Positions 17,061-23,878 of a stretch of 40,766 bases of DNA are shown here, piece after piece (within the stretch, counting starts at the first letter, position 1; every line of letters begins with the position of its first letter). A program made the translations under genes and the position numbers. Source of the DNA: Rhodovibrio sodomensis (GTDB lineage: Bacteria; Pseudomonadota; Alphaproteobacteria; Kiloniellales; Rhodovibrionaceae); NCBI RefSeq assembly GCF_016583645.1, contig NZ_NRRL01000036.1, forward strand, positions 1 through 40,766. The letters run 5' to 3'. The notes beneath the pieces are model-generated. The model saw only the letters and a list, made by a program, of their open reading frames with translations. It was not told where the DNA came from and searched no databases.

Positions 17061-17089
17061 ATTCTACGGCAGAATGGGCCTTTTTTCAA
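17061..17089 (-). promoter_or_regulatory. Promoter of the helicase-like gene
   Basis: On the minus strand TTGAAA (17089-17084) and TAGAAT (17066-17061) are separated by 17 bp. The expected transcript start, 17053-17056, coincides with the start codon. It shares the CCTTGAAAAA block with the promoter at 14148-14176. Confidence 0.75.
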
Positions 17090-17162
17090 GGTCGCGTATC
17101 GTCTTATGTGTGTGCGTACCGCCTTGTCGTGTTAATCACTGCATAACGCGGGGTGCGGTCTA

Positions 17163-17501
17163 ATGCCTGGCGCTGCGCCAGGGCAGAGAGAACACGGGGC
17201 GGTCTTGCGACGGGACGTGACGGTCAGCGTGGAGAGAGCGGAACTGGAAGCCGCCCGGGGCAGCGCGGACGGCCACACGCGGTTGTCCGAGTGGCTGCAC
17301 GACGTCGACACGGCGGGTCCATGGGCGCCTTCGGAAGAGTTGAGAGTCTTGCTGAACGTGGCGCCCGATCCCGACCATTCCGTGGCGCGGTACCTGCATA
17401 TCGTGATCTACGGCGTCATCCCGCCGGGCACCGATCCGGACACCGCGCGCAACGGCGCGTTCGATTTCGCGGTTCGAAGGGATCCGCTGGACCCGAAGTG
17501 A
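17163..17501 (+). CDS. Small hypothetical protein
   Basis: 112 residues, not recognised. The middle reads as a plausible folded protein (ELEAARGSADGHTRLSEWLHDV; ARYLHIVIYGVIPPGTDP). The start is uncertain: ATG 17163 has only a weak GCGGGG upstream, and GTG 17219 after GACGGGAC is an alternative. No clear promoter. It precedes the lipoprotein gene in the same direction but that gene has its own promoter. Confidence 0.5.
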   Translation: MPGAAPGQREHGAVLRRDVTVSVERAELEAARGSADGHTRLSEWLHDVDTAGPWAPSEELRVLLNVAPDPDHSVARYLHIVIYGVIPPGTDPDTARNGAFDFAVRRDPLDPK

Positions 17502-17514
17502 GCGGCTTCCGGCA

Positions 17515-17542
17515 TTGAAATAGCACCCATATGGCGTATAAT
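17515..17542 (+). promoter_or_regulatory. Strong promoter of the lipoprotein gene
   Basis: TTGAAA at 17515-17520 and a consensus TATAAT at 17537-17542 are 16 bp apart. The transcript would begin near 17549 with a hairpin at its very 5' end. Confidence 0.85.
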
Positions 17543-17549
17543 ACAGTAT

Positions 17550-17568
17550 CCGCGCGACATACGCGCGG
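17550..17568 (+). promoter_or_regulatory. 5' UTR hairpin
   Basis: CCGCGCG and CGCGCGG pair perfectly around the loop ACATA, immediately downstream of the predicted transcript start and before the leader AAGTCAGTGAACAGG (17571-17585). A 5'-terminal stem usually stabilises a message; a regulatory role is possible. Confidence 0.6.
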
Positions 17569-17593
17569 GCAAGTCAGTGAACAGGAGACGAGT

Positions 17594-18103
17594 ATGTCCG
17601 CAAGCCGAACGAAGACCGTTAAGTCTGTCGCTCTCGCGCTCGCCCTGAGCTTGGGCGTGGCGGGAACCACCGCCGGGTGCGCGCAGTATCCCGGCGCTTC
17701 CAAGGTAGGCGGCGCGGCTGTGGGCGGCGCCGCGGGCGGCTTGCTCGGGTCCATGGTGGGCGGCGGAACCGGCCGGCTCGTGGCCACCGGCGTCGGCGCG
17801 GTGCTGGGCGCCGGCGTCGGCATGCTGATCGCCGAAGACATGACCCGGCACGACAAAAAGGAGCATGTCGAGGCGACGGGCAAGGCCCTGGAGGACAACC
17901 CCTCCGGCGAGCCGGCGACCTGGAGCAATCCCGACAGCGGCAACAGCGGCAAGGTGGTGCCGACCAAGACCTACCGCGAGAACGGCCGGTACTGCCGCGA
18001 GTACCAGACCGAGGTGACGGTCGGCGGCGAGAAGGAACAGGGTTACGGCAAGGCGTGCCGCCAGCCGGACGGCGATTGGAAAATCGTCAACGCCGACGCC
18101 TGA
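17594..18103 (+). CDS. Surface-antigen (17 kDa/Omp17-type) lipoprotein with glycine zipper
   Basis: 169 residues. A lipoprotein signal ends at GTTAGC near residue 27, so it is probably anchored to a membrane by lipidated Cys. A glycine-zipper membrane segment follows (VGGAAVGGAAGGLLGSMVGG onwards). The C-terminal domain carries the family signature NGRYCREYQTEV...GKACRQPDGDWKIV with two conserved cysteines. Rickettsial 17 kDa antigen-like proteins are outer-membrane lipoproteins of uncertain function; some plasmid versions act in surface/entry exclusion, which would fit here but is inference. AGGAGA precedes ATG 17594. Strong own promoter and terminator, so a separately expressed gene. Confidence 0.85.
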   Translation: MSASRTKTVKSVALALALSLGVAGTTAGCAQYPGASKVGGAAVGGAAGGLLGSMVGGGTGRLVATGVGAVLGAGVGMLIAEDMTRHDKKEHVEATGKALEDNPSGEPATWSNPDSGNSGKVVPTKTYRENGRYCREYQTEVTVGGEKEQGYGKACRQPDGDWKIVNADA

Positions 18104-18132
18104 TCCACGAGTTTCCAGAGAAGCTCGAAAAG

Positions 18133-18165
18133 AAGAGGCCCGCCATCTCGGCGGGCCTCTTTTCG
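18133..18165. terminator. Bidirectional terminator
   Basis: AAGAGGCCCGCC and GGCGGGCCTCTT form a perfect stem around ATCTC, flanked by A-rich and T-rich tracts, between the convergent genes ending at 18103 and 18186. Confidence 0.9.
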
Positions 18166-18185
18166 TTCCGGCGTCCCGTCAGGGA

Positions 18186-19514
18186 TCAAGCGGCGCGCTT
18201 CTTGCGCTCGGTCCACCCGCGCGAGCGCCATACGGTCGAGATGTCGCGGCTGGTGGCTTCCGCTTCGACCATGGACGCCCATTCCCGCCATGCGTCCAAC
18301 CCGCGCTCCTCGATCGCCTGCTGCAAGAGGGTCGCCAAGCGGTCGACGATCGGCGTGGTGCGCTTGCTCTCCCCGGAGCCGGTGGAAAGCCATCGACTGC
18401 CGGACGACGCGTCCCGGCCAAGCGCCAGGCTGAGATGCTTCGCCGGGATCGCGGGGAAACCTGCGCCTTCCAGGCGCTCGTTCAGCAGGTCGTAGACGTC
18501 CGCGACGTCCGACCAAATCGGAATGATGCAGTCTTCCGGATGACGTTCGAGCCAGCGGACCAGAATGCCGATCGTCGGCTTGTCCACGGTGTCCCTGCTC
18601 CGGTCCCGGACGTGGCGGATGGAGACGATCTCGCGCGGCCCTATCCGGTCGGTGAGGGATCGGTCCCAGTTGAGGCGCTGCTCAAGGCGCGCTCGACTGC
18701 CGGAGGGGACTGGCACCTCTTCCTCTTTACCGAGCGCGTCGCGGACGAGGATCGCGTATTCGTCGTTTCGCATCGCCGACCACGCCATGGGCGTCAGCCC
18801 GAACAGCCACAGGGTGTCGGGGGTGCCCAGGCCAAGCCCCAGCGAGAGGCGCTCGATCCGGTTGCCGTTGACGCCGTCCGCGGGCTGACCCTCGGGATCC
18901 GATATCCAGCTCTTGCGGCTGGAAACGCCGTCCATCCCGCGAGCGCGGGCTTCCTCCTCCGCGACCTCCCGCCATTCTTTCCAAGCCTGCGGGCCGTCCC
19001 GGCGGATGGCGCGCATCAGGGTCATCGCGGCGTTGCGGACGACAGGCGTAGCCTTCCCCTGAGCGGTGCCCCAACGATACGCGGACGAGGCGTCGCGACC
19101 GAGGTAGAGCGAGATCAGACGGGCGGCCGTCGCCTTCCCGTCCGCGCGCTCTCCGACTTCGGCCAGGAAATCCACCACGTCGGCCATCTCGGCGTGGCGC
19201 GGGGCCTTGTCCCACACCTGCGCGAGCTCGTGCGACAGGCTTGGCACCGGAGCTTTTTCGGGGTGGCGCTCCAGCCAACGGGTCATCAAGCACATCGTCG
19301 CGTCGCGCACTTGGCGATGGCGCTTGTTCGTTTGATGGATCGACGACCATCCTACGGGGTTCATGGCGAACAAGTAATGGATGTCGGCGACCGAAAGCCC
19401 CAACCCCCAAGTGCAAAGGCTCTCGACGCGATCGCCGGTGACCGGATCGACGTCGAAAAGGGATCGCGTCGTCCGACGATCCTCCTCCATGCGTTCCGAC
19501 TTTTCGGTCGTCAT
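18186..19514 (-). CDS. Internally duplicated putative HTH DNA-binding protein
   Basis: 442 residues made of two related halves (about 28-203 and 219-435). Matching pieces are LGLSVADIHYLFAMNPVGWS and LGLGTPDTLWLFGLTPMAWS, MTRWLERHPEKAPVP (77-91) and LVRWLERHPEDCIIP (318-332), LYLGRDASSAYRW (136-148) and LALGRDASSGSRW (363-375), and PQAWKEWREV and LDAWREWASM. The first and third pieces have the spacing of helix-turn-helix units (Cro/XRE-like), which would give four units per chain. The function is unknown; a plasmid regulator with a long or repeated site is a reasonable guess. ATG 19514 lies about 40 nt downstream of a TCGTGTA-type promoter. Confidence 0.6.
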   Translation of the reverse strand: MTTEKSERMEEDRRTTRSLFDVDPVTGDRVESLCTWGLGLSVADIHYLFAMNPVGWSSIHQTNKRHRQVRDATMCLMTRWLERHPEKAPVPSLSHELAQVWDKAPRHAEMADVVDFLAEVGERADGKATAARLISLYLGRDASSAYRWGTAQGKATPVVRNAAMTLMRAIRRDGPQAWKEWREVAEEEARARGMDGVSSRKSWISDPEGQPADGVNGNRIERLSLGLGLGTPDTLWLFGLTPMAWSAMRNDEYAILVRDALGKEEEVPVPSGSRARLEQRLNWDRSLTDRIGPREIVSIRHVRDRSRDTVDKPTIGILVRWLERHPEDCIIPIWSDVADVYDLLNERLEGAGFPAIPAKHLSLALGRDASSGSRWLSTGSGESKRTTPIVDRLATLLQQAIEERGLDAWREWASMVEAEATSRDISTVWRSRGWTERKKRAA

Positions 19515-19562
19515 TTCGGCCCCGCTTCACAAATCTTTTAACGCGCATCGCGTGAGATTGAT

Positions 19563-19591
19563 ACACTACACGACAACGGTCGATCTGGCAA
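19563..19591 (-). promoter_or_regulatory. TCGTGTA-type promoter with -35
   Basis: On the minus strand TTGCCA (19591-19586) and TAGTGT (19568-19563) are 17 bp apart, and TCGTG directly precedes the -10, as in the promoters at 7595, 26397 and 35815. Confidence 0.6.
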
Positions 19592-19701
19592 GCTTGTCGG
19601 CGACGACTAAACGGGTTACAAGTGAGAACGGCACGCGGGCGATAGAGCGCCACACGAACGCCTCCACCCCTGCGTGCGATCGTCTCCAATGGGATTGTAA
19701 G

Positions 19702-20331
19702 ATGTCTATCGTACGCTTGCAGAGCTACCTGACATATCCGGAAGGGCACCCTCCGGAAAGCGCGGAGATACCCGACGTGGCGATGCCCGAAGGGATGCGC
19801 GCTCCCGCGAACGGCCTGACCTGCTTCTACGGCGCGCGGAACCCGAGTTTCATGCTCGCTTGGAAGGGCGCTCGCGCGCAGGAGCGGTCCATCTCCCGCT
19901 GCGAACTCCACGTCGATGTCGGGAAGTACGACCCGAGCCGTATCTCGCTAGACGACCTGCCGGAGCGAAAGTTCGTGGACATGGAGCGCCTGAAGGAAGA
20001 CGCGCGAGAGAAGGTCCGCGAATACCTTCTTGGTTACTGCCGGGAGTTGGGGCTTGAAGAAGATCACGCCGACCCGTGGTCCGGCACGCGTTTCCGAATG
20101 CGGTATCCGCGGCTCCTCGGTCGGCTGGTCCAAGAGCCGGAGTTCCGGCATGTGGCCGTTCTGGTTTACTCGGTCGCGTCCTCGGACGGGGACGTCCGAG
20201 GTTTCGGCACGCTCTTCGATCCGGCGGCGGTTTCGGAGATACAAGCGCACGACGCCAGCATCGCGTTCCGCCTTCCTGAGATCGACTGGGCGCGTCCGCT
20301 GAAGGGTCCGCGAGTCGAAGCGCGCGCTTGA
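19702..20331 (+). CDS. Hypothetical protein
   Basis: 209 residues, no family recognised. It reads as a folded mixed alpha/beta protein (SFMLAWKGARAQERSISRC, LHVDVGKYDPSRI, REYLLGYCRELGLEEDHADPW, HVAVLVYSVASSDGDVRGFG). ATG 19702 is the first good methionine; upstream in-frame sequence overlaps the promoter of the divergent gene. The ribosome binding site is weak (GGGA). Converges on the gene ending at 20335. Confidence 0.6.
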   Translation: MSIVRLQSYLTYPEGHPPESAEIPDVAMPEGMRAPANGLTCFYGARNPSFMLAWKGARAQERSISRCELHVDVGKYDPSRISLDDLPERKFVDMERLKEDAREKVREYLLGYCRELGLEEDHADPWSGTRFRMRYPRLLGRLVQEPEFRHVAVLVYSVASSDGDVRGFGTLFDPAAVSEIQAHDASIAFRLPEIDWARPLKGPRVEARA

Positions 20332-20334
20332 GTC

Positions 20335-20784
20335 TCAAGCGGCTGATCGGCGCGACAAGTTGCGGCTGTCGCTCCGCTCCCGTGCATCCTGAGAACCGTT
20401 TTCCGAGGGCCTGCTGAGACTCGCGATCTCGCAGGCCCAAATTTTCGCTTGGTCAGCCACGATGGAAGCGATGGCGGGTTCGAGGCTGCCGTTGGAGACG
20501 CCGCCGAAGTCAGTCGCTTCTCTCAGGGCAGCCGCCACAAAAAAACGCAACGACGCCTGGCGCGGCGCGCTGCCGTCGTGAAGCCGAATGGAAATGTCGC
20601 CATTGCGGCACACGCTGACCTCGATGCTCGCGCCTTTGAAGCCGTGTTCCTCTCGGCGCAAGGACCTCACGTCGTCGGCTAGACAGCGCCAACCGTACGA
20701 AACGCAACCGGCGAGTATCCGGTCGGCGATCAAAAGCTCCTCTTCAGTGTCCGCCATCCCCCCGTTTGGCAGCCCTTCGTTCAC
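20335..20784 (-). CDS. Hypothetical protein
   Basis: About 149 residues, no family recognised. The middle shows alternating strands (IEVSVCRNGDISIRLHDG) followed by a helix (SLRFFVAAALREATDFG). GTG 20784 is chosen because GGAGAGG lies just upstream at normal spacing; an inner ATG at 20757 has only a G-run touching it. It follows the primase gene on the same strand, about 135 bp downstream. Confidence 0.55.
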   Translation of the reverse strand: MNEGLPNGGMADTEEELLIADRILAGCVSYGWRCLADDVRSLRREEHGFKGASIEVSVCRNGDISIRLHDGSAPRQASLRFFVAAALREATDFGGVSNGSLEPAIASIVADQAKIWACEIASLSRPSENGSQDARERSDSRNLSRRSAA

Positions 20785-20920
20785 TGGCCCTCTCCAGTCA
20801 TTGCGCTCAATCCCCGGGTTTCGACCCCAAAAACAGTTACGCGCATACCATAAACCCGTCACGCGATGCACACAGTTTTTGGTTCCATTCGGTTTGGGCT
20901 TGTCAGGAAGTTTTTTCGCG

Positions 20921-23353
20921 TCAACGCGAGATCGCCATTCCGTGCGACCGCCCTTTCGATTTCGCGGACTTTTCGGAACTCGCGTTCACTGAGCCGCCGC
21001 CGGCCTCGCGCTTCGGCTGACGCGGCCTCGGCTTGGATCGGGGCATAACTGGCGCGACCTGCTCCTTTACGGCCGCGCGCAAGGGCTTGTCCTCCTTGGC
21101 GCGACCGGCGTACCGGACCGGTTCGACAGGCTTGCCTTTCTGCGCCCGGTTTTGCGCGAAGTGGGCGCACCAGGAGCCGACGTTCTGCGCGATCACCGGC
21201 GTCGACGGGCCGCCCGTGGCCAGAACGGTGTACGGCGCGTCGGGGTTCTGGCGTGTCCACTGCACGGCCTCCGAGGCCGTCGAGAACACGAGAATGCCCC
21301 TGTCGTCCTCGAACGCGCGGCTCGCCCAAATGCCATGCGAAACGCGGCTGTCGCCTCCGGGTGCGGAGATGGCGCCGCCCTGCTCGGAACCGACTTTTCC
21401 CAGACCCTGCGGCGACAGCACGCGGCCTTCGACTTCCACGGCGCCGATCCCGCGCGGATGGTGCTTGTCGGGGACAGTGCGGAACGCGAAAGCCTCCTCG
21501 CCGTCGGGCAGGTTGTGGACCTTGCCGACAAGGCGGTCCGGAAGGTCGTCTGCGGGCGCGTCCTCCAAGGACAGCGCGAGAGCGTCGAACCGATCTTCCG
21601 GGACGGAGCGGATGCCGCTGCCGAAGTCGTGGTCCTTGTCCTCCGCCGCCGCCGAAAAAGCGGCCTGCTGCTCGGCGGCGACGGCGTCCGCGTCCGGCGC
21701 GTTCCTGGCGTCCAGGGCCGCGTTGGCGACCGTTCGGCGCGCGTAAGCGTCCAGATCCCGAACGCGCCGGGCAGCGTCGCTCTCGGCTTTCAGGGCCGCG
21801 ACAGCCGCCTCGAACGAGTGATCGCGCATCACGTCCTGCGAGATCGCGAAGTCGAGGAACTCCGGCTTCCAGCCCTGGGCCTTTTCGGCCTTCTTTTCGG
21901 CGAGCGCGCGCCATTTGCTCCGGGCCGAGTCTTCCGAAGCGGATAGTCCGGGGTGCTCGATCATGGCGTTGTCCGGATCGGCGAAGCTGACCGAACGCTC
22001 GGGACGCTCCTTGGCGAACTTCCGCGCGGCCGTCGTCAGGCACTCGTCGAGGTACATGTCCGACTCGTACCGGGCGACGTCGCCCGAGGGGCGCCCGGCG
22101 GATTTGGGCGCGGCCTGGATGTGCTCACGGACGCTTTGCTTGAATGTCTCGGCGTGCGCCTCCCAATCGAACGCTTCGCCGAGCTGTCCCACGAAGCTCG
22201 CGCTCGCCGCCACGATCGGAGCGTTGAACCCTTCAAGGCCGCCGCCGTCGCCGATGGCCGCGAGGCGGTCTTCCCATTTCCCCGTCGCGTCCGGGAGGCC
22301 GCGCTCTCTCCGCTCTCGGGCGCGCTGCTGCCGGACGGCGTCTTGCTCGTCCGTCGTAAGCGGGCAGCCGTCCCGGACCCAGGCGTTGTAGGCGTTGGCC
22401 TGCTGTCGGGCCGCCAGGACTTCCCGCTCCACGCGCTCCCAGTGGCGAGAGGGAACGTGGACTCCGCCGCCTTCGACGACGTCGGACCGGGTATCGATCT
22501 CCACCTCGACGTCTTCGAGGATCGGAGCGGCGGTGTAGTGCGGCTGCACGGCCTTGGCGACGCTCGGGTCGATTTCCGACATCGGCACGTCGAGCTTGAA
22601 CGACTGCTCGGTGAGCCAGATCGCGAGCGCGCGGTCGTGGATCGGGGCGTCGGTCACGAACCACACGTGCGCGTTCAAGACGCCGCGATCCGGCTCCTGC
22701 CCGTCCACCGGGACGCCTGCCGACGACGACAGTTGCCAGTGGTAGCCCGCCCCCCGGAACTGGTGCGGCAGGTAGTTGGAGATGTACCAATCGATCGCCT
22801 GGTCGGGCCGGTCGAGGCCGTCGTGTCCCTTGGGTAGCCGAACCTTGTCGATGTCGATCATGATCCAGCGGTTGCCGTCGGGACGCTTGCGCAGCGAAGG
22901 CGGGATCCCGTCGCCGCGGTCGTGTTCGAGACGGTTGGCCGGGTACTGCCCTTCTCGCAACCGCCCGTCTTTCAAGTCGTCGTCCGTGAGCTCGCCGCGC
23001 ACGACGAAGGCGTGGGGGTCTTCCTGAAGGCGATCGAGGAACGCGCTGAGCGCTTCGACGGAATGCGGGTATTCGACTTCGAAAGCGTCATACCAGCGGC
23101 CTTGGGAGAACTCGGTCTTGCGAACGACGCCGTCCTCGCCTGTCCAGAACTTCTTGGTGGCCCAGGGGCGGACCCATTCGACGTCTTCCGAACTGCCCTT
23201 CTTCATGGCGGACAGGCCGTCGTTTCGGCGCGCCTGCCGCCTCGGCCTCGGGCGAAGCACGGTCATCCGGATCCGGTCGGAAGAGTCCCCGCCCTCGCTT
23301 TCGGCGGCCTCCACGGCGGATCGGACGACGTCCGGCAGATTTTCCTTCTTCAC
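20921..23353 (-). CDS. AEP-superfamily primase/polymerase
   Basis: 810 residues. The catalytic domain spans about 155-300: WIMIDIDK carries the DxD metal-binding pair (167, 169), HWQLSSSAG (205-213) the nucleotide-binding element, NAHVWFV (227-233) the third strand, and PHYTAAPIL (271-279) is typical of alphaproteobacterial plasmid/phage primases. The middle is helical and charged. The C-terminal 200 residues may hold a degenerate Toprim-like domain (ILVFSTASEAVQW, TVLATGGPS), ending in a basic tail. It would make primers for replication or for the transferred strand in a recipient. GTG 23353 follows TAGGAGG, in which the TAG is the stop of the YdjM-like gene, so the two are translationally linked. 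Confidence 0.8.
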   Translation of the reverse strand: MKKENLPDVVRSAVEAAESEGGDSSDRIRMTVLRPRPRRQARRNDGLSAMKKGSSEDVEWVRPWATKKFWTGEDGVVRKTEFSQGRWYDAFEVEYPHSVEALSAFLDRLQEDPHAFVVRGELTDDDLKDGRLREGQYPANRLEHDRGDGIPPSLRKRPDGNRWIMIDIDKVRLPKGHDGLDRPDQAIDWYISNYLPHQFRGAGYHWQLSSSAGVPVDGQEPDRGVLNAHVWFVTDAPIHDRALAIWLTEQSFKLDVPMSEIDPSVAKAVQPHYTAAPILEDVEVEIDTRSDVVEGGGVHVPSRHWERVEREVLAARQQANAYNAWVRDGCPLTTDEQDAVRQQRARERRERGLPDATGKWEDRLAAIGDGGGLEGFNAPIVAASASFVGQLGEAFDWEAHAETFKQSVREHIQAAPKSAGRPSGDVARYESDMYLDECLTTAARKFAKERPERSVSFADPDNAMIEHPGLSASEDSARSKWRALAEKKAEKAQGWKPEFLDFAISQDVMRDHSFEAAVAALKAESDAARRVRDLDAYARRTVANAALDARNAPDADAVAAEQQAAFSAAAEDKDHDFGSGIRSVPEDRFDALALSLEDAPADDLPDRLVGKVHNLPDGEEAFAFRTVPDKHHPRGIGAVEVEGRVLSPQGLGKVGSEQGGAISAPGGDSRVSHGIWASRAFEDDRGILVFSTASEAVQWTRQNPDAPYTVLATGGPSTPVIAQNVGSWCAHFAQNRAQKGKPVEPVRYAGRAKEDKPLRAAVKEQVAPVMPRSKPRPRQPKREAGGGSVNASSEKSAKSKGRSHGMAISR

Positions 23354-23362
23354 TCCGACCTC

Positions 23363-23878
23363 CTAAGCGCCCAGCGCCCTTCCGACTTCAATGGCCGCGC
23401 CCCGCGCGAGATGGATGGGGTCGCCTCCGACGAGGGTCAGGGACGCCGCCACGCAGAGCGGAAAAACCAAGAGCTTCTCCGCGAAACCGCCCGTCGACAC
23501 CAAAGCGACGCCTTGGCGCGCGTCTGAGGGCCACAAGAACGGCACGCCGCCGCTCACCGCGTCGGCCGCCAGATGGCCGGCGTACGCCGCCGCGAACGCT
23601 GTCGCCCACTCCCACGGCAGAAAAGCGAACGCCGACGCGGACAAGGCCGCAAGGCAGGCCGCGGAGTGAGTGACGCCTCGATGGCCGAAGATCGCCTTCA
23701 ACGGCCACGAAAGGATCGGCACGCGCGATCCGGCGTAGCTTCGGGGTTCGTCGACGTCGGGTAGCAGGCTCCCGACCGCCAGGGCGGACAGGGTGAGGGG
23801 GTCGACGGGGATCGCTCCGGCTTGAGCGAGCGCCCCGCCGACCGCGCCGCCGACGGCGATGTGGGTGTGCCACATCAT
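23363..23878 (-). CDS. YdjM/DUF457-like inner-membrane metal-dependent hydrolase
   Basis: 171 residues of about four TM segments with the family's metal-binding motifs: MMWHTHIAVGG at the start, LLPDVDEPRS, HRGVTHSAA and AGHLAADA. Length is normal for YdjM (about 170-200). Family members are predicted membrane phosphatases/hydrolases; E. coli YdjM belongs to the LexA regulon. The start codon overlaps the stop of the upstream gene as TGATG (the stop TGA ends at 23878), so translation is coupled. Confidence 0.85.
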   Translation of the reverse strand: MMWHTHIAVGGAVGGALAQAGAIPVDPLTLSALAVGSLLPDVDEPRSYAGSRVPILSWPLKAIFGHRGVTHSAACLAALSASAFAFLPWEWATAFAAAYAGHLAADAVSGGVPFLWPSDARQGVALVSTGGFAEKLLVFPLCVAASLTLVGGDPIHLARGAAIEVGRALGA

